DNA from: Rhodospirillales bacterium
GTDB lineage: Bacteria; Pseudomonadota; Alphaproteobacteria; Rhodospirillales; 2-02-FULL-58-16
Direction: 5' to 3'
NCBI GenBank assembly: GCA_021775195.1
Contig: JAJFIG010000076.1
Span: 1 to 8,010, forward strand
Length of the DNA: 8,010 nt
Position 1 is the stretch's first letter; the number at the start of each line of letters is the position of its first letter. Positions 1-5,768 of the stretch are shown one piece after another. Both the position numbers and the translations under genes were made by a program. The notes beneath the pieces are model-generated. The model made no database searches. It was not told where the DNA came from and worked only from the letters and a program-made list of their open reading frames with translations.

Positions 1-770
1 GCCCGGCGGATCAGGGTGATGGTGGCGTCGGCGAGGTAATAGAGGGGCAGAATCAGGGCCGCCGGCCAATGGCCCCTGGCGGACAGGGAGAGCAGCAGCC
101 AGCCGAGCAGGAAGCCCAAGGGAACGCTGCCGACGTCGCCCAGGAACAGGCGCGCCGGGTGCCAGTTCCAGTACAGGAACCCGAGGGCGGTGGCGGCGGC
201 CGTGAGGCCGTATAGGAGGGTGCGCTGATCGAGGCCGGCGGCGGTGGTGACGACGGCGATGCCGATGCCGATGCAGGCGGTCTCGGTGGCGGCGATGCCG
301 TCGATCCCGTCCATGAAGTTGAACAGGTTGATGAACCAGATCCAGAGCAGTCCGGCGCAAACTAGGTCCAGGGCCGGGGGCAGGAATCCGCCCATGTAGG
401 GCGTCCAGCCGGGCATCACGGCCAGGGCGACGGTGACGGCGGCGCCCTGGCCGATCAGGCGCACCAGGACCGGCAGGCCGCCGAGATCGTCGAGCCAGGA
501 GAGGGCGGCGAGGGCGGCGGCGACGGCGCAGATAACGAGGACTTCCGCCGGCCCTCCCGGGCCGCCGATGCCGGTGCCGGCCCAGGCGGCGGTGAGCACC
601 GCGACCACCGCCAGGCCGCCGCCACGGGGTGTCGGAACGGCATGGGAGCTGCGCTCGTTGGGATGATCGAGGATGGCGCGGCGGCGCAGATACCCGGCCA
701 GCAACCCCGAGGCGGCGAAGGAGACGGCAAGGACGAGAAGAAGCAGACCGGCAACGGAAAACCACGTCAT
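1..770 (-). CDS. Family 4 glycosyltransferase (WecA/WbpL-like undecaprenyl-phosphate sugar-1-phosphate transferase), 3' truncated by window edge
   Basis: Reading the minus strand from the ATG at 770-768 gives 256 codons with no stop before the window edge, so the C-terminus is missing. The product is a multi-pass inner-membrane protein. Family signatures appear in order: an N-terminal PNERSSH...PTPRGGG block (residues 37-52), the Asp pair in SWLDDLGG (D94, D95), NLFNFMDGIDG (148-158) and LFLGDVGS (208-215), separated by hydrophobic helices. Known family role: transfer of a HexNAc-1-phosphate from UDP-sugar to undecaprenyl phosphate, the first lipid-linked step of O-antigen or exopolysaccharide synthesis. 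The PNERSSH/PTPRGGG block resembles WbpL-type enzymes more than MraY. Sugar specificity cannot be read from the sequence. It is divergent from the amidohydrolase gene, with 116 bp between the starts. A TATAAA lies just upstream on the minus strand (784-779), but no convincing -35 or Shine-Dalgarno sequence is visible. Confidence 0.9.
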   Translation of the reverse strand, partial: MTWFSVAGLLLLVLAVSFAASGLLAGYLRRRAILDHPNERSSHAVPTPRGGGLAVVAVLTAAWAGTGIGGPGGPAEVLVICAVAAALAALSWLDDLGGLPVLVRLIGQGAAVTVALAVMPGWTPYMGGFLPPALDLVCAGLLWIWFINLFNFMDGIDGIAATETACIGIGIAVVTTAAGLDQRTLLYGLTAAATALGFLYWNWHPARLFLGDVGSVPLGFLLGWLLLSLSARGHWPAALILPLYYLADATITLIRR

Positions 771-886
771 GGCGGCAGTTTATAGCGCCCGCGAGGCCAG
801 GTCGTGTACTCAATTCCGTCCGCTTTCCCCCGTCGGGCCCGGTCCGTCCTTTGCAATTGCGGTTTGTGAGCCCATTATTCGTGTTG

Positions 887-1792
887 ATGGCAAACCGTCT
901 TGCGATCTTATTGCTCGCGGCGCTTTTGTCCCCCTGGCCCGGCGGCCTCCCCGCGATGGCGGGCGAGCCCTATCGGGGGGTCCTGTTCGACGCCCATGCC
1001 CACCTGTCGAAGCGCTCCACACCGGAACGGGCCTTCGCGGATTTCAAGAATGCCGGCTTCGAAAAGGCCGTCCTGTTCGCCGACGTCAAGCGCGCCGGGG
1101 ATATCGCCGAGGCCGGGAAGGGGTTCTTCCTGGTCTTCGCCGATCCCTTCATCCGCGACAAGGTCAGGGTCGATTCCGGCCCCAAGGAAGTCCGCTATCA
1201 ATTTTCGGGGGACCGGCTTTCGAGGATCGGAAAGGCCCTCGAAGGGGGACGGGTCCGGGGGTTCGGCGAGATCTACTTCCGGCTCGGCTGGGCGCCCTTC
1301 GCGCCGGACGGCATCGTTACCGACATCGAGGGGGACGACGCAAAAAGACTGCTGGCCGTCGCCAAATCCTTCGACGCACCCGTTCACATCCATCTCGACG
1401 CCAAGCATGTGGATATCCTCAGGCGGCTCCTGACGGCAAATCCGGGGGTGCGGTTCGTTCTTGCCCACTGCGGCTTTTTCAAGCCCGCCGACCTCGGCGC
1501 CCTGCTGGACGGCCATCCCAACCTCTTTGCCGAAACCTCGCTGGTCTTCAATCCCTTCATCGAGCGCTTCGCCAACCTGCCGCTGGAAGACGGCGACCTG
1601 AAAGCGGACTGGAAAGCCCTGCTGCTCCGCCATGCCGGGCGGCTGATGATCGGCACGGACTACACCGCGCGCCGCGCCGATCAGTTGCCGAAACTGGCGG
1701 CCTATTACCGCCAAGTGCTGGGCTTCCTGCCGGCGGTGGAAGCGGACAAGATCGCCCACGGAAATTTCTCCCGCCTGTTCATGAAAGATTGA
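887..1792 (+). CDS. Amidohydrolase family 2 (TIM-barrel metal-dependent hydrolase) with signal peptide
   Basis: A 301-residue protein if started at the ATG at 887. The frame is open further upstream (to 629), but that part overlaps the divergent glycosyltransferase and does not look like protein. From 887 the N-terminus is a good export signal (hydrophobic residues 5-17, cleavage likely after AMA at 23-25). The mature part begins with the metal-binding HxH motif in DAHAH (H37, H39), followed by HIH (H167/H169), AHCGF (H194) and IGTDY (D258), the His/His/Asp pattern of the amidohydrolase_2 (PF04909)/TatD-like barrel. Substrate unknown; family members hydrolyse or decarboxylate small cyclic or carboxylated substrates. 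A periplasmic location is unusual for this family and is inferred from the signal peptide only. The Shine-Dalgarno is poor; a weak TTGCAA-N16-CATTAT promoter (851-878) would give an almost leaderless transcript. GTG at 881 is an alternative start. Confidence 0.85.
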   Translation: MANRLAILLLAALLSPWPGGLPAMAGEPYRGVLFDAHAHLSKRSTPERAFADFKNAGFEKAVLFADVKRAGDIAEAGKGFFLVFADPFIRDKVRVDSGPKEVRYQFSGDRLSRIGKALEGGRVRGFGEIYFRLGWAPFAPDGIVTDIEGDDAKRLLAVAKSFDAPVHIHLDAKHVDILRRLLTANPGVRFVLAHCGFFKPADLGALLDGHPNLFAETSLVFNPFIERFANLPLEDGDLKADWKALLLRHAGRLMIGTDYTARRADQLPKLAAYYRQVLGFLPAVEADKIAHGNFSRLFMKD

Positions 1793-1838
1793 GATTTCCG
1801 GCCGCCTGTCGAGGCGCCAATTCCTGGAATCCGCCAAG

Positions 1839-1857
1839 GTGTCGGGTTTCTTTACAC
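1839..1857 (+). promoter_or_regulatory. 19-bp box A1 (distal activator site)
   Basis: GTGTCGGGTTTCTTTACAC. Across the six boxes in this window positions 1-7 (GTGTCGG), 10 (T) and 14-18 (TTACA) are invariant. The outer GTGT/ACAC arms are inverted repeats, as for a dimeric regulator. The box centre is about 320 bp upstream of the predicted transcription start. Confidence 0.75.
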
Positions 1858-1881
1858 TTTCGCGTGCGCCCGGCTGGCCGG

Positions 1882-1894
1882 CAAGAAATTGATA
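1882..1894 (-). promoter_or_regulatory. IHF-like site between boxes A1 and A2
   Basis: CAAGAAATTGATA is an exact match, on the minus strand, to the IHF consensus WATCAANNNNTTR. It could bend DNA to bring the distal box near the promoter. No clear counterpart was found between boxes B1 and B2. Confidence 0.35.
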
Positions 1895-1946
1895 ACACGG
1901 AGATATTTTTTCGACGCATACAGGGTTATGCAATCCCGGGTTTCGG

Positions 1947-1965
1947 GTGTCGGGATTCCTTACAC
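1947..1965 (+). promoter_or_regulatory. 19-bp box A2 (middle activator site)
   Basis: GTGTCGGGATTCCTTACAC, starting 108 bp after box A1. The flank is also shared with box B2: GCAATC about 16 bp before the box and extra GGG/CCCGG bases on either side, which here lengthen the dyad to GGGTGT...ACACCC. Confidence 0.75.
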
Positions 1966-2059
1966 CCGGGATTTTCCGCCAGCGAATCCCATAACCATTT
2001 GCTGAATAACGATAAATCGAATATCGGCCGGTTCCACACCGGCAATAGCCCTAAAGAAG

Positions 2060-2078
2060 GTGTCGGAATTCTTTACAT
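2060..2078 (+). promoter_or_regulatory. 19-bp box A3 (proximal activator site)
   Basis: GTGTCGGAATTCTTTACAT, starting 113 bp after box A2. The last base departs from the consensus C. It overlaps a perfect palindrome ATTCCGGAAT (2077-2086). The box centre is about 99 bp upstream of the predicted start, a usual distance for an enhancer-binding activator. Confidence 0.75.
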
Positions 2079-2109
2079 TCCGGAATAATTCCATTTCGCG
2101 TTATGAGTG

Positions 2110-2122
2110 CAAGCCCTTGATA
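2110..2122 (-). promoter_or_regulatory. IHF-like site upstream of sigma-54 promoter A
   Basis: CAAGCCCTTGATA is an exact match, on the minus strand, to WATCAANNNNTTR. It is centred about 52 bp upstream of the predicted transcription start, between the activator boxes and the -24 element, where IHF usually sits at sigma-54 promoters. The core AAGCCCTTGA recurs at the equivalent place in cassette B. Confidence 0.55.
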
Positions 2123-2141
2123 TGCTGAAATTTGTGCAAGT

Positions 2142-2156
2142 TGGCACGAAACTTGC
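2142..2156 (+). promoter_or_regulatory. Sigma-54 (RpoN) -24/-12 promoter A
   Basis: TGGCACG-N4-TTGC matches the RpoN consensus at every specified position, with the essential GG (2143-2144) and GC (2155-2156) exactly 12 bp apart. Transcription should start near 2168, giving a leader of about 62 nt before the PEP-CTERM gene. Confidence 0.92.
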
Positions 2157-2229
2157 GTAGCTAATCGTCAGCGCCCGGTCCGATTCAAGGGAGCCTGGTT
2201 TTGCGCTTGATAACGGGTGAGGAACGGAA

Positions 2230-2931
2230 ATGAAAAAGATCGGATCACGGGCCTTGATGGCGGCATTGTGTGTTGCCGTGTTCACCGGCGCCCTCATGCT
2301 GGCGGCGCCGGCCTCGGCGACCCTGATCGGCGACAATATCGACATCCGGATCGAGTTCGATCATTCGGATCCGAACTTCCCTACGCCCGCCGGGTACACG
2401 GCGGACGACGTGTCCCTTCCCGGCGTTCTTGTGCAGGACACCAGCGGCCCGCCGGAATTGCAGGTCGCGTATTTCGGCAATATCGTAACTCCACCCGATG
2501 ACCCGGTTTCGTTCGGTGTCTTGTCCTGGGACGTGGACGACAGCGCGATCGCGCTGGGCTATTTCGGAGGCACAACTGATCCCGGTTTAGAACCGCCGTT
2601 CATACCCCCCTTCGATTTGTGGCTCGAGGGCCTGGAATGGGTCGGCGTACCGGGCACGATCAGCGATGTCACCATCGACCTCGGCGGCGACCTGCTCGGT
2701 CTGCTCGCCGGGCTGACGGTGAGCGACTTCGGGACCGACGGGGCGACCGGAGAATCCTTCATCCATATTCATTTTCCCGGGATCAAGGAGAGCCCCCTTT
2801 CGTTCTTCTTCGGCGGGGCTATTTTCAATATCGAGACGGCGCACGGGCAGGTGCCCGAACCCGCGACGCTGGCAATCTTCGCCATCGGCCTCGCCGGTCT
2901 CGGCTTCGCAAGGCGCAGACGGACGGCCTGA
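2230..2931 (+). CDS. PEP-CTERM sorting domain protein 1
   Basis: A 233-residue exported protein. The start is set by TGAGGA (2218-2223) at good spacing from the ATG. Residues 1-30 form a signal peptide (MKK..., hydrophobic core, ASA cleavage site). The mature region is acidic, rich in Gly, Pro and Asp, with alternating hydrophobic residues suggesting a beta-sandwich; no known enzyme motif is seen. The C-terminus is a full PEP-CTERM signal: VPEPATL (P209-E210-P211), a hydrophobic helix, then ARRRRTA. Family knowledge: an exosortase cleaves or anchors at this tail, and the proteins are delivered to the cell surface or exopolysaccharide matrix. It is expressed from the enhancer-type sigma-54 promoter directly upstream, so it is probably conditionally produced. 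It converges with the transporter gene 24 bp downstream with no clear terminator between them. The specific function is not recognised. Confidence 0.92.
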   Translation: MKKIGSRALMAALCVAVFTGALMLAAPASATLIGDNIDIRIEFDHSDPNFPTPAGYTADDVSLPGVLVQDTSGPPELQVAYFGNIVTPPDDPVSFGVLSWDVDDSAIALGYFGGTTDPGLEPPFIPPFDLWLEGLEWVGVPGTISDVTIDLGGDLLGLLAGLTVSDFGTDGATGESFIHIHFPGIKESPLSFFFGGAIFNIETAHGQVPEPATLAIFAIGLAGLGFARRRRTA

Positions 2932-2955
2932 CCGGGGCCACGCACCAGCGTTCAT

Positions 2956-3768
2956 TCACGCGGTACCCTTGCGTTTTTTCAGCGCAGTGCGGTGCATGGT
3001 ATAGAGGGTACTGGCGATGATGATGCCGGCGCCCGTCAGCGTCCATACGGTCGGGATTTCGGCGAAAAAGACGATGCCGATGACGGTGGCGAAGAGCAGC
3101 CGGGCGTATTCCATGGGGGCGATGGCGGCGGCCTCGCCGACCCTGAAGGCCTGAATAAACAGCCACTGCATCAACGACATCAGGCCGCCGATCATCACGA
3201 TCATATACCCTTCCTCGAAGGTCGGCGTGACCCACCCATAGATCGCGGGACCGGCCATGAGCAGGGTCACGAACGTCGACTGGAAGGCCATGATGGTCGA
3301 CGGGTTGTCGATCTGCGACAGCTTGCGCATGACGATGTTGATGCCCGACACGAACAGGGCCGAGGCCAGGGCGAGAAGGGCATAGGCGTCGATGCTCCCG
3401 GTATCCGGGCGGACGATGACCAGCACGCCGATGAAGCCGGCGATGACGCTGGCCCAGCGGCGGACACCGACGATCTCCTTCAAAAAGACGATGGCGAGAA
3501 TGGTGGTGAACAGGGTGCGCACGAAACTGATCGCCGTCACCTCGGCCAGGGGCAGGTGCACGACCGCGGTGAACCCGGTGATCATGGCGATGACGGATAA
3601 TGATCCGCGCATGACATGAAGACGCAGGACCCTGGTCCTGAAGACGCTGTCGATGTGGCGGACAATCACCGGCGAGATGATCGTCAGGACCAGAAGCTGG
3701 CGGATGAACAGGATCTCGATGACCGGGATGGTCTGCCCCACCTGCTTGATCAGGGCGCTCATCACCAC
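2956..3768 (-). CDS. DMT superfamily (EamA) transporter; true start probably upstream of 3768
   Basis: The listed span runs from the most upstream in-frame canonical start (GTG, 3768-3766) to the TGA at 2958-2956, 270 residues. Two EamA repeats are visible, each with about five hydrophobic helices. The first repeat ends with LPLAEVTAISFVRTLFTTIL and the second with the matching APMEYARLLFATVIGIVFF and a following acidic residue before the next helix. A basic cytoplasmic tail (KKRKGTA) closes the protein. The family exports or imports small metabolites such as amino acids or nucleotide derivatives; the substrate is not predictable. The GTG has no Shine-Dalgarno and falls inside the first helix: upstream in-frame codons up to 3894 encode RGSLIVLAASLVG, the missing half of helix 1, but contain no ATG, GTG or TTG. 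Candidate non-canonical starts are ATT at 3822-3820 (would read MPGNVRGSL...) or ATC at 3855-3853, which has AAGGG seven bases upstream. Confidence 0.87.
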   Translation of the reverse strand: MVMSALIKQVGQTIPVIEILFIRQLLVLTIISPVIVRHIDSVFRTRVLRLHVMRGSLSVIAMITGFTAVVHLPLAEVTAISFVRTLFTTILAIVFLKEIVGVRRWASVIAGFIGVLVIVRPDTGSIDAYALLALASALFVSGINIVMRKLSQIDNPSTIMAFQSTFVTLLMAGPAIYGWVTPTFEEGYMIVMIGGLMSLMQWLFIQAFRVGEAAAIAPMEYARLLFATVIGIVFFAEIPTVWTLTGAGIIIASTLYTMHRTALKKRKGTA

Positions 3769-3891
3769 GCCGACCAGGGACGCGGCGAGAACGATCAGGG
3801 AGCCCCGGACGTTTCCCGGAATTCTCAGCCAGCGGCGGTAAACCTTGCGTATGATGTCGCGGCCCTTCTGTCCTGGAGTCCCGTGCCGGCC

Positions 3892-3919
3892 AAATCAAAA
3901 CCCGGCGACTGGCGCCGGG
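3892..3919 (-). terminator. Hairpin followed by T-rich run, minus strand, just before the DMT transporter
   Basis: On the minus strand a perfect 7-bp GC stem (CCCGGCG/CGCCGGG, 3919-3901, 5-nt loop) is followed directly by TTTTGATTT (3900-3892), the shape of an intrinsic terminator. No minus-strand gene ends before it, so it would sit in the transporter's own leader (possible attenuator) or stop antisense transcripts from under PEP-CTERM gene 2. Confidence 0.45.
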
Positions 3920-4022
3920 ACGGATGCCGGGATCGGGCGCCCGGTCATGGGCCGGGCGGACGGGCATCGTATAGGGCCGGTAGGGGGAAAAGTAGCCGGA
4001 AACGGGCGAAATCCGGGCCGCG

Positions 4023-4051
4023 TTGACAGTGGCCCCGCAACCTGTGATGCT
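4023..4051 (+). promoter_or_regulatory. Candidate sigma-70-type promoter for PEP-CTERM gene 2
   Basis: A perfect TTGACA (4023-4028) lies 17 bp before GATGCT (4046-4051), a weak -10. An overlapping alternative, TGTGATG-N4-TTGC (4043-4057), has exact sigma-54 spacing but a GT in place of the essential GG, so it is the less likely choice. None of the 19-bp boxes is present in 3898-4095. Confidence 0.35.
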
Positions 4052-4095
4052 TTTTGCGGGGGCATCCAATCGCCCACGTAGTGCGGAGGACGGAC

Positions 4096-4710
4096 GTGAC
4101 AAGAACGACAACCGCAACGGCGCCGGGCCGATCGAGGTGGCGGACATTAACGATTTTCGCCGCCGTCGGCGCCGCGAGCCTTCTCGGCTTCGGCGTTGAA
4201 CCGGCGCGGGCGACCGTCCAATACACCTACGACGGCAATACCTACACCAGTGCGGGCTTTCCCTATACGACGGCGATGAAGATCACCGGGTCCTTCGATG
4301 TCGCCGGGGCGGGGTTGGCCGGGGGCCTCATGGGCACCGACGTGTCCGGCCTTTTGAGCGCCTTCTCGTTCAGCGACGGGGTGTTCAGTTATACGGACAC
4401 CGACCCCGACATCGGCGTTACCAAATTCGAGGCGACGACCGATTTCTCGGGCCTCCTTACTGGATGGATCATCCAATTGGAATTCATCGCCGGAAACAAT
4501 GCCTCAACCTTCATGCGGACACGCTTCGACCTGGGTTCGGGAATGGACGTCGATAACACGCTCGAGGTCAGCAGCAACGCCGGCATAGGCGGCAGCGCAA
4601 GCGTTTCGGACAATGCCGGGACCTGGACCACCGTAAGCATCCCCGAACCCGCCACCCTCGCCCTCTTCGCCCTCGGCCTCGCCGGGCTCGGGTTCGCGAG
4701 GCGCCGGTAA
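4096..4710 (+). CDS. PEP-CTERM sorting domain protein 2
   Basis: A 204-residue protein started at the GTG at 4096, chosen because GGAGG (4085-4089) lies six bases upstream; the open frame extends to a TTG at 4054, but that has no ribosome site. Signal peptide: basic residues in 11-16, hydrophobic stretch 19-32, cleavage after ARA (37-39). The mature protein opens TVQYTYDGNTYTSAGFPYTT and continues in short Ser/Thr/Gly/Asp-rich strands, a beta-rich layout common among PEP-CTERM cargo; the FSFSDGVFSYTDTD segment is similar in style. The C-terminus is IPEPATLALFALGLAGLGFARRR (P183-E184-P185, helix, Arg cluster), an intact exosortase signal that stops right after the Arg triplet. No catalytic motif is seen. 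Unlike proteins 1 and 3 it lacks the sigma-54 cassette, so it is probably expressed differently. Its TAA ends where the next gene's stop codon begins on the other strand. Confidence 0.9.
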   Translation: MTRTTTATAPGRSRWRTLTIFAAVGAASLLGFGVEPARATVQYTYDGNTYTSAGFPYTTAMKITGSFDVAGAGLAGGLMGTDVSGLLSAFSFSDGVFSYTDTDPDIGVTKFEATTDFSGLLTGWIIQLEFIAGNNASTFMRTRFDLGSGMDVDNTLEVSSNAGIGGSASVSDNAGTWTTVSIPEPATLALFALGLAGLGFARRR

Positions 4711-5022
4711 CTACATTTCCTTCATTTCCGCGACCTCGAGGGTGCCGCCGGTATCAAGGAACGGGCATTCCCCGGCCATTTCGAGAGCCCCCTCCAGGTT
4801 CTCGGCCCTGACGACGGAAAATCCCGACATGGGGTTCGGCCCGCCATCGTCCGATACGCCGGAAGCGCTGACGATCCTGGATTTTCCCAGGGGCGTGCCG
4901 GGGTTGACCGCGGCATCGCCGAGGCCGGCGACCCAGGCTTTCCATTTTGCCATATGCCGGGCCCCCTCCTCCGGGGTCTCGGGCTGTTTACCGCCGTGAT
5001 AGGCGATAATGAAGTTGGGCAT
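4711..5022 (-). CDS. YCII/DGPF-related domain protein
   Basis: A 103-residue soluble protein. The ATG at 5022-5020 is chosen because AGGAG (5035-5031 on the minus strand) lies eight bases upstream; a longer open frame to 5145 has no such site and reads as random basic sequence. The sequence starts MPNFIIAYHGG, has PxTPEE (14-19), KWKAW (26-30), a G-x-PLGKS turn (42-48) and a late SGFSVVRAENLEGALEMAGECP block (66-87) in which a strand is followed by a helix, matching the dimeric alpha/beta-barrel YCII fold (PF03795). Such proteins are small and mostly uncharacterised; a few are chlorohydrolase- or lyase-like, and some sit beside ECF sigma factors, but none is seen here. Signal peptide absent, so cytoplasmic. 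It is convergent with PEP-CTERM gene 2, with no base between the two stops. Confidence 0.85.
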   Translation of the reverse strand: MPNFIIAYHGGKQPETPEEGARHMAKWKAWVAGLGDAAVNPGTPLGKSRIVSASGVSDDGGPNPMSGFSVVRAENLEGALEMAGECPFLDTGGTLEVAEMKEM

Positions 5023-5140
5023 TGGTTTTTCTCCTGTTTCTCGAATTCGGTTTGCGAGGCGCTCGGGTTTCCGGCGTGACGGCGGCCAACCCGAACGGCC
5101 GTCCCCCTCAAGCCGGGGTTCATCTGGAAAACGCCGGATC

Positions 5141-5280
5141 GTCAATAGTATAAAATAATAATAAAATTAATAGTAAAGTTATATGAAAAGTAAATACGCA
5201 ATATACGTAAATAAGAATTTTGACATTAACCATATTGAGGTCTAATTTACATTCACATTGGTTGTCATAACGATAACAGA
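5141..5280. other. AT-rich intergenic island upstream of the Flp pilin gene
   Basis: About 140 bp of strikingly AT-rich sequence in an otherwise GC-rich window, with runs such as TATAAAATAATAATAAAATT and no coding potential. It lies between the divergent YCII-domain gene and the pilin gene and probably holds promoters in both directions. AT-rich stretches of this kind also attract nucleoid proteins such as H-NS/MucR-like silencers, which is an inference only. Confidence 0.6.
5220..5246 (+). promoter_or_regulatory. Candidate promoter of the Flp pilin gene
   Basis: TTGACA (5220-5225) is a perfect -35; the best -10 is TCTAAT (5241-5246), five of six matches but with a short 15-bp spacer. A 17-bp spacer would use TAATTT (5243-5248), a poorer hexamer. 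Either places the start about 40 bp before the pilin ATG. Confidence 0.4.
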
Positions 5281-5294
5281 GGTAGGAGGTTGAT

Positions 5295-5477
5295 ATGAGG
5301 GCCAAGTCCCCTATTAGGATATTCAAGGATGAATCCGGTGCCACGGCTATCGAATATGGCCTGATCGCCGCTCTCGTCTCCGTCGCCGCGATTACCGCGT
5401 TGTCGGCCATGGGTGGATCTCTCGACACCATGTTCACCAACGTTTCGGGCATTCTGAACAAGGCGGTCGCACCGTAA
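5295..5477 (+). CDS. Flp family type IVb pilin precursor
   Basis: A 60-residue prepilin. AGGAGGT (5284-5290) is a perfect anti-SD match just before the ATG. A short basic leader (MRAKSPIRIFKDESG) ends at the processing site G15/A16; the mature protein starts ATAIEYGLIAALVSVAAI, with the conserved Glu at +5 followed by Tyr and one long hydrophobic helix. This is the standard Flp/Fap pilin arrangement (PF04964): the leader is removed by a TadV/CpaA-type prepilin peptidase and the helix packs into the Tad pilus used for surface attachment. No cpa/tad genes follow; a 12-bp stem hairpin lies shortly after the stop, so the gene is likely transcribed alone, with the rest of the Tad machinery elsewhere. 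Expression is probably set by the AT-rich upstream region. Confidence 0.95.
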   Translation: MRAKSPIRIFKDESGATAIEYGLIAALVSVAAITALSAMGGSLDTMFTNVSGILNKAVAP

Positions 5478-5530
5478 GCGAACGCGACCGAACTCTCCAC
5501 TCGTTTCCTCCCCCGGACATTCCTGTCCAA

Positions 5531-5563
5531 CCTTCGGGCCGATATCTCCCGTCGGCCCGAAGG
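5531..5563 (+). terminator. Stable hairpin downstream of the Flp pilin gene
   Basis: CCTTCGGGCCGA (5531-5542) and its exact reverse complement (5552-5563) form a perfect 12-bp stem with a 9-nt loop, about 54 bp after the pilin stop. There is no T-run after it on the plus strand, so it may block 3' exonucleases and stabilise an abundant pilin mRNA rather than act as a classical intrinsic terminator. Confidence 0.55.
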
Positions 5564-5692
5564 CGGGGGGAAATTAGGGCGACCGTTTCCTAAATCCACC
5601 TAAATCATTTCCCCCGTTCTTTTTTCGAGTCAGCGCCCGCCTGTTGCCGCGCCGGATCACATGATGGGGCAGGCCGGGGCGATCGCTCCATG

Positions 5693-5708
5693 ACGCCATG
5701 AATGGCGT
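5693..5708. repeat. Short perfect inverted repeat ahead of cassette B
   Basis: ACGCCAT-GA-ATGGCGT: two perfect 7-bp arms with a 2-nt spacer, a typical operator-like palindrome. It lies about 60 bp before box B1 and has no counterpart in region A. The rest of 5564-5743 shows nothing else recognisable. Confidence 0.4.
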
Positions 5709-5768
5709 ATTTCGTGCAATTGGTAAACTGTCAGCTTAATAGGGTGCCAATCCCTGGAATCCGCACAA

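Larger units (their letters stand above)
1814..2156 (+). promoter_or_regulatory. Regulatory cassette A: three 19-bp boxes, IHF-like sites and sigma-54 promoter upstream of PEP-CTERM gene 1
   Basis: This gene-free stretch holds a conserved upstream element (1814-1838), three near-identical 19-bp boxes starting at 1839, 1947 and 2060, IHF-like sites at 1882-1894 and 2110-2122, and a -24/-12 promoter at 2142-2156. The same order and nearly the same spacings recur at 5744-6089. This is the layout expected of an enhancer-dependent sigma-54 promoter: tandem activator sites, a bend, then the RpoN site. Hand alignment of the first 44 bp of the two cassettes (1814-1857 and 5744-5787) gives 37 identities. 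The 20-odd bases between the amidohydrolase stop and 1814 hold only a weak 5-bp stem. Confidence 0.8.

Noticed and set aside
629..646. GGTGTCGGAACGG resembling the left half of the 19-bp box
   Set aside because: It lies inside the glycosyltransferase coding sequence and lacks the TTTACAC half.
673..2088. Long 471-codon plus-strand open frame
   Set aside because: It is an Arg/Gly/Pro-rich shadow of the amidohydrolase in another frame, running into the regulatory boxes; no ribosome site or domain.
3961..4062. Cobalamin-riboswitch-like pieces (GGGGGAAAA, GCGAAATCCGG, GGCCCCGCAACCTGT) ahead of PEP-CTERM gene 2
   Set aside because: The B12-box-like segment has an inserted base and the pieces are separated by extra sequence; the upstream stems and a B12-related downstream gene are missing. 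A covariance-model search would settle it.
3895..4077. 60-codon minus-strand frame ending at the hairpin before the transporter, considered as a leader peptide
   Set aside because: Proline-rich GC-shadow composition, no clear ribosome site and no regulatory codon run.
2825..4147. Long 440-codon minus-strand open frame
   Set aside because: It overlaps the DMT transporter, which has the convincing membrane-protein frame; the translation is Arg/Pro/His-rich, typical of a GC-rich shadow.
5703..5717. Possible extra sigma-54 site TGGCGTA-N4-GTGC
   Set aside because: GG/GC spacing fits but both hexamers deviate and it would fire through the activator boxes; a chance match is likelier.
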